From: Prochlorococcus sp. AG-347-L17
Lineage (GTDB): Bacteria; Cyanobacteriota; Cyanobacteriia; PCC-6307; Cyanobiaceae
Length of the DNA stretch: 64,000 nucleotides
Direction: 5' to 3'
NCBI GenBank assembly: GCA_003278925.1
Contig: QCCN01000006.1
Span: 1 to 64,000, forward strand
Below the pieces are notes generated by a model. It had not been told where the DNA came from. It ran no database searches and saw only the letters and a program-made list of their open reading frames with translations. This document shows, piece by piece, positions 21,744-29,535 of the stretch; position 1 is the stretch's first letter; each line of letters begins with the position of its first letter. The position numbers and the translations under genes are program-made.

Positions 21744-23447
21744 ATGTCAACAAAATCTGATTCACTAAAGGGAAAGCTTACAGAAAATTTTTCTGAATTT
21801 TCTCAACTATCTGACTATTCTTTTATAAATTCTCTTAAAGCAGATCCTCAATCAACAAAAGATGGAAATGATCATAAGCCGCGTTCAGTATATTCAGGTC
21901 ATTACGTACCAGTTGTTCCAACAGTTATTCCAGAACCAGAATATATTTCACATAGCAACAAACTTTTTAAAGAACTAAATCTAAGCTCAGATCTTACTAA
22001 AGACCAAAATTTTTGTCGTTTTTTCTCAGGGGATATTTCTGTTGCTAATTATCCAATGAGTCCTGTTGGTTGGGCAACAGGTTATGCATTATCAATTTAC
22101 GGGACTGAATATACCCAACAATGTCCTTTTGGAACTGGCAATGGTTATGGCGATGGCAGAGCAATTTCTGTTTTTGAAGGTTTATTCAATGGGAAAAGAA
22201 TGGAAATGCAACTTAAAGGAGGAGGTCCAACTCCCTATTGTCGAGGAGCAGATGGTAGAGCTGTCTTAAGATCTAGCGTTCGAGAATTTCTCGCACAGGA
22301 ATTAATGGATGCCTTGGGAGTCCCTACCTCAAGATCTTTAACACTTTATGTCTCACGTTCAGAAATAGTTAGAAGACCATGGTATTCCAAAGGGTCCAGG
22401 TATTTTGAGCCTGACATCATGATTGATAATCTAGCGGCAATTACTACGAGAGTCGCTCCATCTTTTTTACGTGTAGGCCAGATTGAACTTTTTGCAAGAC
22501 GAGTTCGCAATAATGCGCATGATGAGGCACTCAATGAACTAAAGATGATAGTTCAACATCTCATTGATAGAAATTATAAAGATGAAATTGAATATGAGAT
22601 TACAATTGAAAGTAAGATAATAAAACTGGCTTCTTTATACAGATCAAGACTTATATCACTAATAGCCAACTGGATGCGAGTTGGTTATTGCCAGGGTAAC
22701 TTCAATAGTGATAATTGTGCTGCTGGTGGTTATACCTTGGATTATGGCCCCTTTGGATTCTGTGAATTATTTGATCCAAGATTTCAACCATGGACAGGTG
22801 GAGGTGAACATTTCTCATTTTTCAACCAACCTTCTGCTGCGGCAATCAACTTTAAAACATTCTGTTCCTCTCTTAGTCCGTTACTTTCAGAAAACAAACA
22901 AGATCAAGAAAAGTTAGATCAAATCGAAAAGGATTTTTCAGAATTGATGAACAAAGAGTTGAAGAAAATGTGGTCAAACAAGCTTGGTTTAGAACATTAC
23001 AACGAAAGTCTAATAAATGAATTTTTTAATCTCATGGTCATTTCAAAAGCAGACTATACAATTTTGTTCCGCAAACTCTCTGAAATACCTGATAACTTAG
23101 ATTCTTTAAAAGACAGTTTCTATTTTCCAATTAATGATGAGCTTAATAATAAATGGGAAGTATGGCTTAAAAACTGGCAATCAATCTTGAAGAAAGAGGG
23201 AAATATTAAAGCAAAATCAGCATCAATGAAATCCCTTAATCCAGTCTATACTTGGCGCGAATGGATGGTCGTTCCCGCATATGAAGAAGCTGAAAAAGGA
23301 AATTACAAAAAAATCAAAGAATTACAGGAAGTCTTTAGCAATCCATATATAGAACAACCATCAGAAATAGATCAAAAATATAATCAACTAAAGCCAAGCC
23401 AGTTTTTTAACTATGGAGGAGTATCTCACTACAGCTGTTCATCATAA
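21744..23447 (+). CDS. selO: SelO/YdiU protein adenylyltransferase
   Basis: This 567-residue pseudokinase-fold protein shows SelO motifs: CPFGTGNGYGDGRAISVFEG, the nucleotide-binding MQLKGGGPTPYCRGADGRAV, RSSVREFLAQELMDALGVPT, and the catalytic/metal site GNFNSDNCAAGG then DYGPFGF. SelO transfers AMP to hydroxyl side chains of target proteins and is linked to redox homeostasis. The Asn and Asp of the active-site motifs are kept. The chain is longer than the E. coli enzyme (478 residues). The ATG at 21744 is preferred to the TTG three bases earlier. No C-terminal Cys-x-Cys is evident beyond the final SHYSCSS. Confidence 0.92.
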   Translation: MSTKSDSLKGKLTENFSEFSQLSDYSFINSLKADPQSTKDGNDHKPRSVYSGHYVPVVPTVIPEPEYISHSNKLFKELNLSSDLTKDQNFCRFFSGDISVANYPMSPVGWATGYALSIYGTEYTQQCPFGTGNGYGDGRAISVFEGLFNGKRMEMQLKGGGPTPYCRGADGRAVLRSSVREFLAQELMDALGVPTSRSLTLYVSRSEIVRRPWYSKGSRYFEPDIMIDNLAAITTRVAPSFLRVGQIELFARRVRNNAHDEALNELKMIVQHLIDRNYKDEIEYEITIESKIIKLASLYRSRLISLIANWMRVGYCQGNFNSDNCAAGGYTLDYGPFGFCELFDPRFQPWTGGGEHFSFFNQPSAAAINFKTFCSSLSPLLSENKQDQEKLDQIEKDFSELMNKELKKMWSNKLGLEHYNESLINEFFNLMVISKADYTILFRKLSEIPDNLDSLKDSFYFPINDELNNKWEVWLKNWQSILKKEGNIKAKSASMKSLNPVYTWREWMVVPAYEEAEKGNYKKIKELQEVFSNPYIEQPSEIDQKYNQLKPSQFFNYGGVSHYSCSS

Positions 23448-23489
23448 AAGTTTAATCCTCATACTGATAGAACAACTTTGAGAAAAATC

Positions 23490-23930
23490 TTATTTATTTA
23501 TGGCCGTAGGCATTCCAACTACTGATACAACTCCCACATGAAGTATGGCCGGCTTCTTTCCAACATTTTTCACATAGTGGGGGCCCCCATTATTACTCTC
23601 TATAAATGCATCACCCGCTTTAAAGAAATTAATTTCTTCACCCCTCACATGCTTTAATCTTCCTCTAGTGACATGAATCAACATTGGGGAAGGATGAGTA
23701 TGAATTGGAGTTTTCAAGCCAACTGGAATTTTTACTTTTAAGAGTCTTAATTCAGGCTTACCCTCGAGATAATTAAAATTTTTACCACTTAGTCCTTTTG
23801 AACTTTGAATAATAGGTATAACTTCAATCTTTTCTTCTGCAAGAGAAGGTTGTGGTAAAGCTAAAGTCCCAATAAAAAGGAAGCAAACTGGAATAATTTT
23901 TTTTAATTTCATTAGATATTTGAGTTTCAC
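23490..23930 (-). CDS. Exported cupin-domain protein
   Basis: The 146-residue protein has a signal peptide (KKIIPVCFLFIGTLALPQPS, cut near SLA) and a cupin barrel. The first metal-binding motif is HTHPSPMLIHVTRGRLKHV and the second is GGPHYVKNVG. Cupins of this type often bind a metal and may act as small enzymes or sensors in the periplasm. It is convergent with selO. The initiating Met could be the first or the second (KYLMKLKK). Confidence 0.8.
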   Translation of the reverse strand: MKLKYLMKLKKIIPVCFLFIGTLALPQPSLAEEKIEVIPIIQSSKGLSGKNFNYLEGKPELRLLKVKIPVGLKTPIHTHPSPMLIHVTRGRLKHVRGEEINFFKAGDAFIESNNGGPHYVKNVGKKPAILHVGVVSVVGMPTAINK

Positions 23931-23965
23931 TAATAATAGGTAGTTTGCAAAAATAATAAACTAAT

Positions 23966-24127
23966 TTATTTTTTGTATAACTTTTCTAATTGCTTAATTT
24001 CCTCTCTTAAATCCTTACCTCTATTATTTAATTTATTGTTCTTAATAACTATTGGGATAATCCACCAGGCTTGAAGACCTAAAAAGATAAATACTAGGAT
24101 CAATAATTCAAAAGTACCCGGCTGCAT
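23966..24127 (-). CDS. 53-residue single-helix membrane protein
   Basis: The product begins MQPGTFELLILVFIFLGLQA, one helix ending WWIIPIVIK, then a polar, coiled-coil-like tail (RGKDLREEIKQLEKLYKK). The shape is typical of small cyanobacterial membrane-complex subunits. No family is named. Confidence 0.6.
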   Translation of the reverse strand: MQPGTFELLILVFIFLGLQAWWIIPIVIKNNKLNNRGKDLREEIKQLEKLYKK

Positions 24128-24200
24128 TTGAAAAATAATCCTTCTACGTTAATAACATTATTCTAAAAGTTATTTAACATTCATGAGATATTCAAAATTT

Positions 24201-24383
24201 CTAGGCTGCCTCTAATTCAATGTTAAGTTCAATTCCCTTTGAAATGATTGCTTCTTTAAATTCAATAAGTTTGGAAATTATTCTTTGCTTCTCAGGATCA
24301 GTTTTATGGATATCATCTACAACTTCCTGCATTGCAAGTGTTACTTTTTGTAGTTTAATTTCTAAATCTTCCCTGTAATTCAT
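24201..24383 (-). CDS. 60-residue helical protein
   Basis: The protein (MNYREDLEIKLQKVTLAMQE) is charged and fully helical, with no membrane segment. Regular hydrophobic spacing suggests a dimerising coil. It is divergent from the gene at 24533. The role is unknown. Confidence 0.55.
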   Translation of the reverse strand: MNYREDLEIKLQKVTLAMQEVVDDIHKTDPEKQRIISKLIEFKEAIISKGIELNIELEAA

Positions 24384-24457
24384 ATGCTTAAAGAAATTAT
24401 CTTATTTATTAAAAAACAAAATAATTATTAGTAAATAAGTACTTAACCTTAAAAAGA

Positions 24458-24484
24458 TTGACAGCAAAACAAGGAGGATATAAT
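24458..24484 (+). promoter_or_regulatory. Near-consensus promoter with embedded AGGAGGA
   Basis: TTGACA (24458-24463) and TATAAT (24479-24484) are spaced by 15 bases, giving an expected start near 24491 and a leader of about 42 bases before the ATG at 24533. AGGAGGA (24472-24478) directly abuts the -10 box, matching motifs before the small genes at 4411 and 56590. Confidence 0.65.
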
Positions 24485-24532
24485 TTATAGTACAAACGTA
24501 TTAAAATCTACCTAGCCTATTAAGGGAAAAGC

Positions 24533-24802
24533 ATGGAGCCTAAGTACTTATTTGGTTGTAGCACTAGCAAGCCAAGCGGATGCCTACTAAATCCCGAAGG
24601 CAGCAGAATTATCTTTTTCGAAGAATGCAAAAATTCTCCTAAACCTAATTTAAAAATTCATACTCATCTTTTCTACACAAATCACCTTGGAGAACCTGAA
24701 GGGTACAAATCCTCTGAAAAACTCAACATAGATTCAGCCTGGGAAAAGTGGCACGAACTGCACCAAAAAGGGTGGACAGAAGCATCTCATAATTACGGAT
24801 AA
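24533..24802 (+). CDS. Small hypothetical protein, DUF1651-like ending
   Basis: This 89-residue soluble protein has a Cys/Gly-rich start (CSTSKPSGCLLNPEGSR) and a C-terminus AWEKWHELHQKGWTEA that resembles the last helix of DUF1651 proteins. It has one of the best promoters in the window. The function is unknown, and the family link is tentative. Confidence 0.65.
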   Translation: MEPKYLFGCSTSKPSGCLLNPEGSRIIFFEECKNSPKPNLKIHTHLFYTNHLGEPEGYKSSEKLNIDSAWEKWHELHQKGWTEASHNYG

Positions 24803-24869
24803 ATGATCCGGCCAAGAAAAAGCTTTTATGTTTTTATGAGCTTAAGAGTTTCCTAAAATATGGAATTCG

Positions 24870-25061
24870 GTGTTAAAAATAAATAATCAATATTTATTGA
24901 CATTTGTATATGAGGAAACATTAAATTGTCTAAAATCTCATAAGAATCAAAGAATAAAAATTAATATGCAATATTATTTAAATGATAAAAAATTAAATAA
25001 GATTGAAAAGCAAAAGGCGGAGAAAGATGGTCTGAAAATTTTCAATCCGATTCGTGGATAA
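24870..25061 (+). CDS. Small hypothetical protein
   Basis: The 63-residue product (MLKINNQYLLTFVYEETLNC) uses a GTG start and is basic and mostly helical toward its end (NKIEKQKAEKDGLKIFNP). It has no recognised family. The 200-base spacer after it contains two GTTGACTC copies but no gene. Confidence 0.4.
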   Translation: MLKINNQYLLTFVYEETLNCLKSHKNQRIKINMQYYLNDKKLNKIEKQKAEKDGLKIFNPIRG

Positions 25062-25258
25062 TTATAAATTAAATCAGGGTTTGAAAACAATGTAATCCTA
25101 GATACCAACAGCTTTTTTATAAATGATTATAAATTTTAAAAAACAAGTTAACCCGTTCTAATTTGTTGACTCTGAGGTTTTAACCGTTGACTCCTTATCT
25201 ACTTCTAGTTATGACTCGCTAGTTTCAAGATTCAAAAACGGTACTTATATATTAAATT

Positions 25259-25396
25259 ATGGAAAAAAAAATCGCAAAGAAATACGCCGATCTTATAGTC
25301 CAGGCTAATAATTCAACTGGAAGAAAAGAAGCTTTGTCATTGATTAAACAAGCAACAAAATTAAAAATCAAACTTGATCAATACGAAATGATGTAG
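25259..25396 (+). CDS. 45-residue GRKE-family small protein
   Basis: The product begins MEKKIAKKYADLIVQANNST and continues GRKEALSLIKQATKLKIKL. It is related to the protein at 14546. A -10-like TATATT lies just upstream. The shared length and GRKE motif show a small duplicated family with no known role. Confidence 0.65.
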   Translation: MEKKIAKKYADLIVQANNSTGRKEALSLIKQATKLKIKLDQYEMM

Positions 25397-25509
25397 TCTC
25401 TTAATATCTACAGGATATTCAAGATGAGGTAGAAACTAGTTCCTTTTTTTTTATCTTGCTATAAAAAATATTAAGAGATTATTTAACTTCTCTGCTTTAA
25501 AAAAATATC

Positions 25510-25800
25510 GTGGAATTAACTGAGCTAATTAAGGATTACGTTGCTACAGAATTATTATCGAGTATTGAAATTGATTTTCTTGAAGGAGAATTATGGGAAA
25601 CCACTCAACATATTGCAGAAATAAATACAGTTATCAAAGCTCCAAAAAATATATGCAAGAAATTGGGACTAGATGAAAAATCTTGCTGGCAATTATGTTG
25701 TGCAGCCGTTCTTGACTCCTCAAGACCATTAAAAAATGGAAAAAATAGAGTAGATGATTTTAAAAAATTAATTAATCGATATGAAATTAGCTACATATAA
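25510..25800 (+). CDS. Small hypothetical protein, paralog of 19263
   Basis: This 96-residue protein uses a GTG start. It shares with the gene product at 19263 the segments GLDEKSCWQLCCAAVLDS and GKNRVDDFKKLINRYEIS. It has four cysteines, three within CWQLCC. It is followed 12 bases later by an exported-protein gene on the same strand. The function is unknown. Confidence 0.65.
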   Translation: MELTELIKDYVATELLSSIEIDFLEGELWETTQHIAEINTVIKAPKNICKKLGLDEKSCWQLCCAAVLDSSRPLKNGKNRVDDFKKLINRYEISYI

Positions 25801-25812
25801 ACTAAAGACTCA

Positions 25813-26109
25813 ATGATACGTTTACTTATTGCATCAATTCTTTTTTTTACTCCAATAGTAGGTTTTGCTGATGAAAAGCAAAGAGAAATTGAGAATGAAG
25901 CTATAAATCTTGTTATTAAAAAATATGGAAAAGGCTTAGAAAATAAATTAAAAGGAACGGGAGTAACTCCAAGTTATCGAAGCTGGTATGAAAATGATTG
26001 TTTTGTAAGTATTGCAGCAGGTATATACCAAGAAGATACTTGGTCGGCAATGAAGTGGTTTAGCGTTAATGTCTGTTCTGAATCAGCTGAAATAATGGAA
26101 ATTGAATGA
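25813..26109 (+). CDS. Small exported hypothetical protein
   Basis: This 98-residue protein has a signal peptide (MIRLLIASILFFTPIVGFAD, cleavage after FA) and a mature part with two cysteines (NDCFVSIAAG and VNVCSES) that may pair in the periplasm. Its stop overlaps the next start by four bases (ATGA), so it is coupled to the amidotransferase gene at 26106. Confidence 0.7.
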   Translation: MIRLLIASILFFTPIVGFADEKQREIENEAINLVIKKYGKGLENKLKGTGVTPSYRSWYENDCFVSIAAGIYQEDTWSAMKWFSVNVCSESAEIMEIE

Positions 26110-26843
26110 AGGAAATAAAACGCCTATTAGTTTTGCAGCATTTAGAAATAGAGGGGCCTGGTCTTTTTGAACAATTTGCCAAAGAAAGAGATTTAAAAAT
26201 AGAGATTATTCGTTTAGATAATAAAAATGCTCTGCCGCAAACAAAAAAAGGTGACTTAATTTTAATTATGGGTGGACCAATGGGAGTTAAAGATATTGGA
26301 AGCGAAAGATATCCATGGCTTAAGTTAGAAAGAGATTTTATAAAAAAAGAATTAGAAAATGAGAGACCCATAGTCGGTGTTTGCTTAGGTGCTCAGTTGC
26401 TTGCGAGTGCTGCTGGGGGAGATGTAGAAATTCTTAAATATGGATCACCTCCAAAAGCATTACCAGAAATTGGATGGTCTCAAATTTTTTTAGACAAATC
26501 TAATAAAGACTTTAAAGCACTCTTTGAAGACCCTTTTCATGTACTACATTGGCATGGAGATAGGATTTTATTACCTAATAAAGCAGTACTCATTGCTAGT
26601 AGTGCACGTTGTAAGGAACAGTTTTTTAGGATTGGTAATTTTGCTTACGGATTACAATTCCATATAGAGACGTCGGGGGGAATGATAAATAGCTGGATTA
26701 AAGAAGATAAAGAGTTTGTCCTTAAAGGATTAGGCTTAAATGGTCAGGAAATTTTAAAAGAAGAGAATAAAAAATATATTGATAAAACTTTTTCAAAAAG
26801 AAAGCTTCTAATAAGTAAATTATTTGAATTATTAGATAATTAA
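26106..26843 (+). CDS. Class I glutamine amidotransferase (GMP synthase-like domain)
   Basis: This 245-residue protein is a stand-alone class I amidotransferase. The nucleophile motif is GVCLGAQLLASAAG (Cys near residue 93), and the His-Glu pair lies in GLQFHIETSG. HWHGD is typical of the GuaA-like subgroup. It would release ammonia from glutamine, or hydrolyse a related gamma-glutamyl bond, in the cytoplasm. No synthetase domain is attached and none is next to it, so the acceptor is unknown. It overlaps the exported-protein gene upstream by four bases. Confidence 0.86.
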   Translation: MKEIKRLLVLQHLEIEGPGLFEQFAKERDLKIEIIRLDNKNALPQTKKGDLILIMGGPMGVKDIGSERYPWLKLERDFIKKELENERPIVGVCLGAQLLASAAGGDVEILKYGSPPKALPEIGWSQIFLDKSNKDFKALFEDPFHVLHWHGDRILLPNKAVLIASSARCKEQFFRIGNFAYGLQFHIETSGGMINSWIKEDKEFVLKGLGLNGQEILKEENKKYIDKTFSKRKLLISKLFELLDN

Positions 26844-26863
26844 AAAAGGCATAATCCAGTAAA

Positions 26864-26887
26864 AAAGGGCTTGATAAAGCCCTGAAA
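26864..26887 (-). terminator. Terminator of the minus-strand hli gene
   Basis: On the minus strand AGGGCTT / AAGCCCT with loop TATC is followed by TTTTTT. It lies about 20 bases beyond the stop of the hli gene at 26908. Confidence 0.75.
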
Positions 26888-26907
26888 AAATTTATAAAGG
26901 ATTTTTA

Positions 26908-27036
26908 CTAGAAAATACCTGGAAGAATTTGACCAGTAAAAAAATAAGCTCCCACAAGAGCGAACATTCCAAGCATTGCTGCTTTACCATTAAGCTTTTC
27001 AGCTTTTTCGGTCATGATTTTTTTTGCGAATTCCAT
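26908..27036 (-). CDS. hli: High-light-inducible protein (Hli), 42 residues
   Basis: The minimal Hli protein begins MEFAKKIMTEKAEKLNGKAA and carries LNGKAAMLGMFALVGAYFFT ending GQILPGIF. It is almost only the chlorophyll-binding helix. The usual Arg of the NGR motif is Lys here. It is divergent from the hli operon starting at 27343, sharing a 300-base control region. Confidence 0.9.
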   Translation of the reverse strand: MEFAKKIMTEKAEKLNGKAAMLGMFALVGAYFFTGQILPGIF

Positions 27037-27227
27037 AATAAAGCGAAATAAATTATATCTAAAAACTAATTATTCAAATTTTAAAATGATGTAGTTTTTT
27101 CTACCAAATTGATATCTTTCTAAGGATTTAAAAAAAAAAATACTTAAACAACGAATTGAACTCTTAATGGAGTGCCAGCCAATCTGCAAAGCGTAGCAAG
27201 CCTAAAAAACAACTATTTAAATGTATA

Positions 27228-27245
27228 TGTCACTTTTCTGTGACA
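27228..27245. promoter_or_regulatory. TGTCAC-N6-GTGACA inverted repeat in the hli control region
   Basis: A perfect 6-base-pair inverted repeat with a six-base spacer lies between the divergent hli genes. Its symmetry resembles a dimeric regulator site, and the spacing recalls CRP-family sites. It does not fit the NtcA pattern GTA-N8-TAC. Confidence 0.45.
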
Positions 27246-27342
27246 GTTATGTAGTAAATATCTTGGAAATAACTTAATTTCTGCTTAATACTTTACATTT
27301 GTTAATAGTAGTGTTACATTAATTAACAATTACAAAATTTTA

Positions 27343-27549
27343 ATGGTTAATTCAAACGTTACTACTGAATCAGGTGGCAGACAGAATATGTTTCCTACTG
27401 AGACACGTCCTTACATAGATGAGTCTGTTTCTTACGACAGCTACCCACAAAATGCAGAAAAGGTTAACGGTCGTTGGGCAATGATTGGCCTTGTTGCGTT
27501 AGTAGGTGCTTACGTTTCAACCGGACAAATTATTCCTGGCATTTTTTAA
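27343..27549 (+). CDS. hli: High-light-inducible protein (Hli)
   Basis: This 68-residue protein has a polar N-terminus and a C-terminal Hli helix: EKVNGRWAMIGLVALVGAYV, ending GQIIPGIF. The Asn, Gly and Arg of the motif are kept. It is first in an operon with 27549, 27845 and 27975, with a one-base overlap to the next gene (TAATG). Confidence 0.93.
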   Translation: MVNSNVTTESGGRQNMFPTETRPYIDESVSYDSYPQNAEKVNGRWAMIGLVALVGAYVSTGQIIPGIF

Positions 27550-27809
27550 TGAGTCCACTTTCAGGTTTCTTAGCCGTAATTGTATTCTTTACAGCCATCC
27601 TCGTTGCTTATTTAACCAAGCAATTTCAAAACGAAAATTTAAACTATTCATCTTCTAATCAAATGAAAAACACAAACACAAAAGTGAAAACAATCGAAAA
27701 AGAAAAAGTTGTTGCTGAAACTCTTAACGGCAGATTCGCAATGCTTGGATTAATTGCTGCTGTTGGAGCATACCTAACAACAGGTCAAATAATTCCTGGA
27801 TTCGTTTAA
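27549..27809 (+). CDS. hli: Two-helix Hli protein
   Basis: Starting in the TAATG overlap, the 86-residue product has an extra N-terminal membrane helix (MSPLSGFLAVIVFFTAILVA), a polar linker, and a normal Hli helix: ETLNGRFAMLGLIAAVGAYL ending GQIIPGFV. Two membrane helices in an Hli gene are less common than one. The extra helix could anchor or pair it with a partner Hli. Confidence 0.88.
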   Translation: MSPLSGFLAVIVFFTAILVAYLTKQFQNENLNYSSSNQMKNTNTKVKTIEKEKVVAETLNGRFAMLGLIAAVGAYLTTGQIIPGFV

Positions 27810-27844
27810 AAACCTACTATTTAAGAATTTATTAAACCAGAAAA

Positions 27845-27973
27845 ATGGAAAATTCAAAAACAACTTATTGGCAAAACGCCGAAAGAACTAATGGAAGAAT
27901 GGCAATGATGGGCTTATTTGCATTAGTTGTAAATTATGGCTTATTCGGCTGGATAATCCCAGGAATTTTTTAA
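27845..27973 (+). CDS. hli: High-light-inducible protein (Hli), 42 residues
   Basis: The product (MENSKTTYWQNAERTNGRMA) carries the full motif ERTNGRMAMMGLFALVVNY and ends FGWIIPGIF. It resembles the C-terminal part of the Hli at 5713, sharing the FGW ending. It is third in the operon and one base before the gene at 27975. Confidence 0.92.
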   Translation: MENSKTTYWQNAERTNGRMAMMGLFALVVNYGLFGWIIPGIF

Positions 27974-27974
27974 A

Positions 27975-28154
27975 ATGAACTTAGGCTTACTTTTTCTTAA
28001 AGTAAATACTTTAGGAGTTATAACTCTTTCTGAGCTTGATTGGATAACTAACCATCAATCTGATTTTTCAAGGCTAGATATGGCTTTAGTTATTAAAATC
28101 GGCCGTCTTATGGATTCTGGCACGGTGGAAATTGATAATAGATTGCCTGTTTAA
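27975..28154 (+). CDS. Small conserved-type protein closing the hli operon
   Basis: This 59-residue protein (MNLGLLFLKVNTLGVITLSE) is soluble, with the pattern ELDWITNHQSDFSRLDMALV and a basic then acidic end. It starts one base after the hli stop and ends just before a strong terminator, so it belongs to the operon. It may help Hli function, but no family is recognised. Confidence 0.65.
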   Translation: MNLGLLFLKVNTLGVITLSELDWITNHQSDFSRLDMALVIKIGRLMDSGTVEIDNRLPV

Positions 28155-28179
28155 TTTTCTTAAAAAATTGATCGTCATG

Positions 28180-28216
28180 AGTGTTTGTCAATAGGGATAC
28201 TGACAAACACTTTTTT
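28180..28216 (+). terminator. Strong terminator of the hli operon
   Basis: An 11-base-pair perfect stem (AGTGTTTGTCA / TGACAAACACT) with a 10-base loop is followed by TTTTT. It closes the operon 27343-28154. Confidence 0.92.
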
Positions 28217-28234
28217 ATGAGAAAAAATAATTGT

Positions 28235-28271
28235 AAAAAAAGAGATTGTTTCTTAGCTAAAAACAATCTCT
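28235..28271 (-). terminator. Terminator of the minus-strand membrane-protein genes
   Basis: On the minus strand AGAGATTGTTT / AAACAATCTCT pairs around a nine-base loop and is followed by TTTTTT. It faces the hli terminator and ends the transcript of the genes at 28365-29235. Confidence 0.85.
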
Positions 28272-28364
28272 AAATCACCTAATTCTTACATGAAAATTTC
28301 AAGTAAGCTCACAGATTTTAACTGATTTATTTTTATAGTAAATATGTAAAAATGCTTTTGTTAT

Positions 28365-28580
28365 TTATCTTTTTAAACCACCTCTTTTTATCCATAGGAA
28401 CCATGTAACCCAAACAGGAGGGAGGAATCTGATTAAAAAAGAAATTTCATATATATAAAATGGGGCATTTTCACTTTGAAATAAATTTATAAAAAAGGAA
28501 GATAAAGTTACCCAGAGTAAAATTAGTAATATATTTGCTACAAACAAAGCGAACTTATTTTGTTTAAATATTTTTGGCAT
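28365..28580 (-). CDS. Two-helix membrane hypothetical protein
   Basis: This 71-residue protein has two hydrophobic segments (FALFVANILLILLWVTLSSF and ISFLIRFLPPVWVTWFLW) and basic ends. It is the last of three small membrane-protein genes on the minus strand, followed by a good terminator. No family is recognised. Confidence 0.6.
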   Translation of the reverse strand: MPKIFKQNKFALFVANILLILLWVTLSSFFINLFQSENAPFYIYEISFLIRFLPPVWVTWFLWIKRGGLKR

Positions 28581-28638
28581 AAGATATATTTTTTATACTC
28601 TTAATTTTAAATAATCTCGGAAAATAAATTATAAATTT

Positions 28639-28890
28639 TCAAAAAAACTTTAAATTTAAAATCCATATCCAAATAAAAAAAATACTAAATTTTAATCCCT
28701 CTCCAAATAACAACCCAAAAGCAATAGGTGGCGAAAATATTAAAAAAAGAACTGATAATAAACTAAATAAAGCAAATGATCCTCTTAAAAAAAAATTCTT
28801 TCTTTTTGCTCTTCTTAGTTTTTTTAAGGTATTCCACTCCCATTCAATAAACCTGTAGAACTTTTCTGATAATAAAAATAAATACTTCAT
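28639..28890 (-). CDS. Two-helix membrane hypothetical protein
   Basis: The 83-residue protein starts MKYLFLLSEKFYRFIEWEWN, has a very basic middle (KKLRRAKRKNFFLRG), and two C-terminal hydrophobic segments. The basic patch before the helices suggests a cytoplasmic N-terminus. It lies between the related small genes at 28365 and 28945. Confidence 0.58.
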   Translation of the reverse strand: MKYLFLLSEKFYRFIEWEWNTLKKLRRAKRKNFFLRGSFALFSLLSVLFLIFSPPIAFGLLFGEGLKFSIFFIWIWILNLKFF

Positions 28891-28944
28891 TTAATATTAT
28901 TAATTTCTTTCGGCTTTTCCTATTTATAAAATTAATTCCCACTG

Positions 28945-29235
28945 TTAGCAATAAACTTTATCCCCTTCTTCAGAAAGATAGTAAATTCTATTTTCTGAAC
29001 TTACGAAGAAAGTTAATCCCTTATATTGTGATCTTTTAAATTTATCTAATCTAAGTTTGTGTAAATCCCAATTATCAGTACTTATGTCAGGATTAAAGTC
29101 TTGTTCTTCTAAGAACGGTGCATAAGTTGGAATAATTGTTGTTTTTTGGGCTGACTTATTTTCTCGTTTTGAATAAAAAAATAATAAAAATAAAAGTACA
29201 AAAAAAAGAATTATTAATATATTTGTCATTGTCAA
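28945..29235 (-). CDS. Membrane-anchored hypothetical protein
   Basis: This 96-residue protein has one N-terminal helix (NILIILFFVLLFLLFFYSK) and a soluble domain ending GLTFFVSSENRIYYLSEEGD. The soluble part looks like a small beta fold. It leads the minus-strand run of three membrane-protein genes. No family is known. Confidence 0.6.
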   Translation of the reverse strand: MTMTNILIILFFVLLFLLFFYSKRENKSAQKTTIIPTYAPFLEEQDFNPDISTDNWDLHKLRLDKFKRSQYKGLTFFVSSENRIYYLSEEGDKVYC

Positions 29236-29373
29236 TTTTTCTAATTTGAAAAAACTTTATTTTGGAGAATCAAGAACTTTTCACAATAAATTTCTTAGTA
29301 AGTAAAAAATCCTATTTTTATATTCTTGTATTTTTGAATACTTATCAAGGGTTTACTTAGATCAGATTATAAA

Positions 29374-29535
29374 ATGAGTCGCATTTTCAACATGACTCAA
29401 AATTCCATGAATACCCCTTATGCAAAAAGAGTAGCTGAAAAATTTAGAGAGGCTCAAAACTATTTAAAAACTAATGGTTTTAGTAGATCAACTAAACATT
29501 TACTGGAAGATATTGAAAATTCTGTTGAAAAATAA
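29374..29535 (+). CDS. 53-residue hypothetical protein
   Basis: The product (MSRIFNMTQNSMNTPYAKRV) is basic and helical, with the core AEKFREAQNYLKTNGFSRST. The next gene starts in a one-base overlap (TAATG). Met7 (MTQNSMNTPYAKRVAEKF) is an alternative start. Confidence 0.55.
   Translation: MSRIFNMTQNSMNTPYAKRVAEKFREAQNYLKTNGFSRSTKHLLEDIENSVEK

Noticed and set aside
27474..27548. Upstream extension of the two-helix Hli ORF
   Set aside because: The extra codons lie inside the first hli gene in another frame; the TAATG start at 27549 is clearly better.
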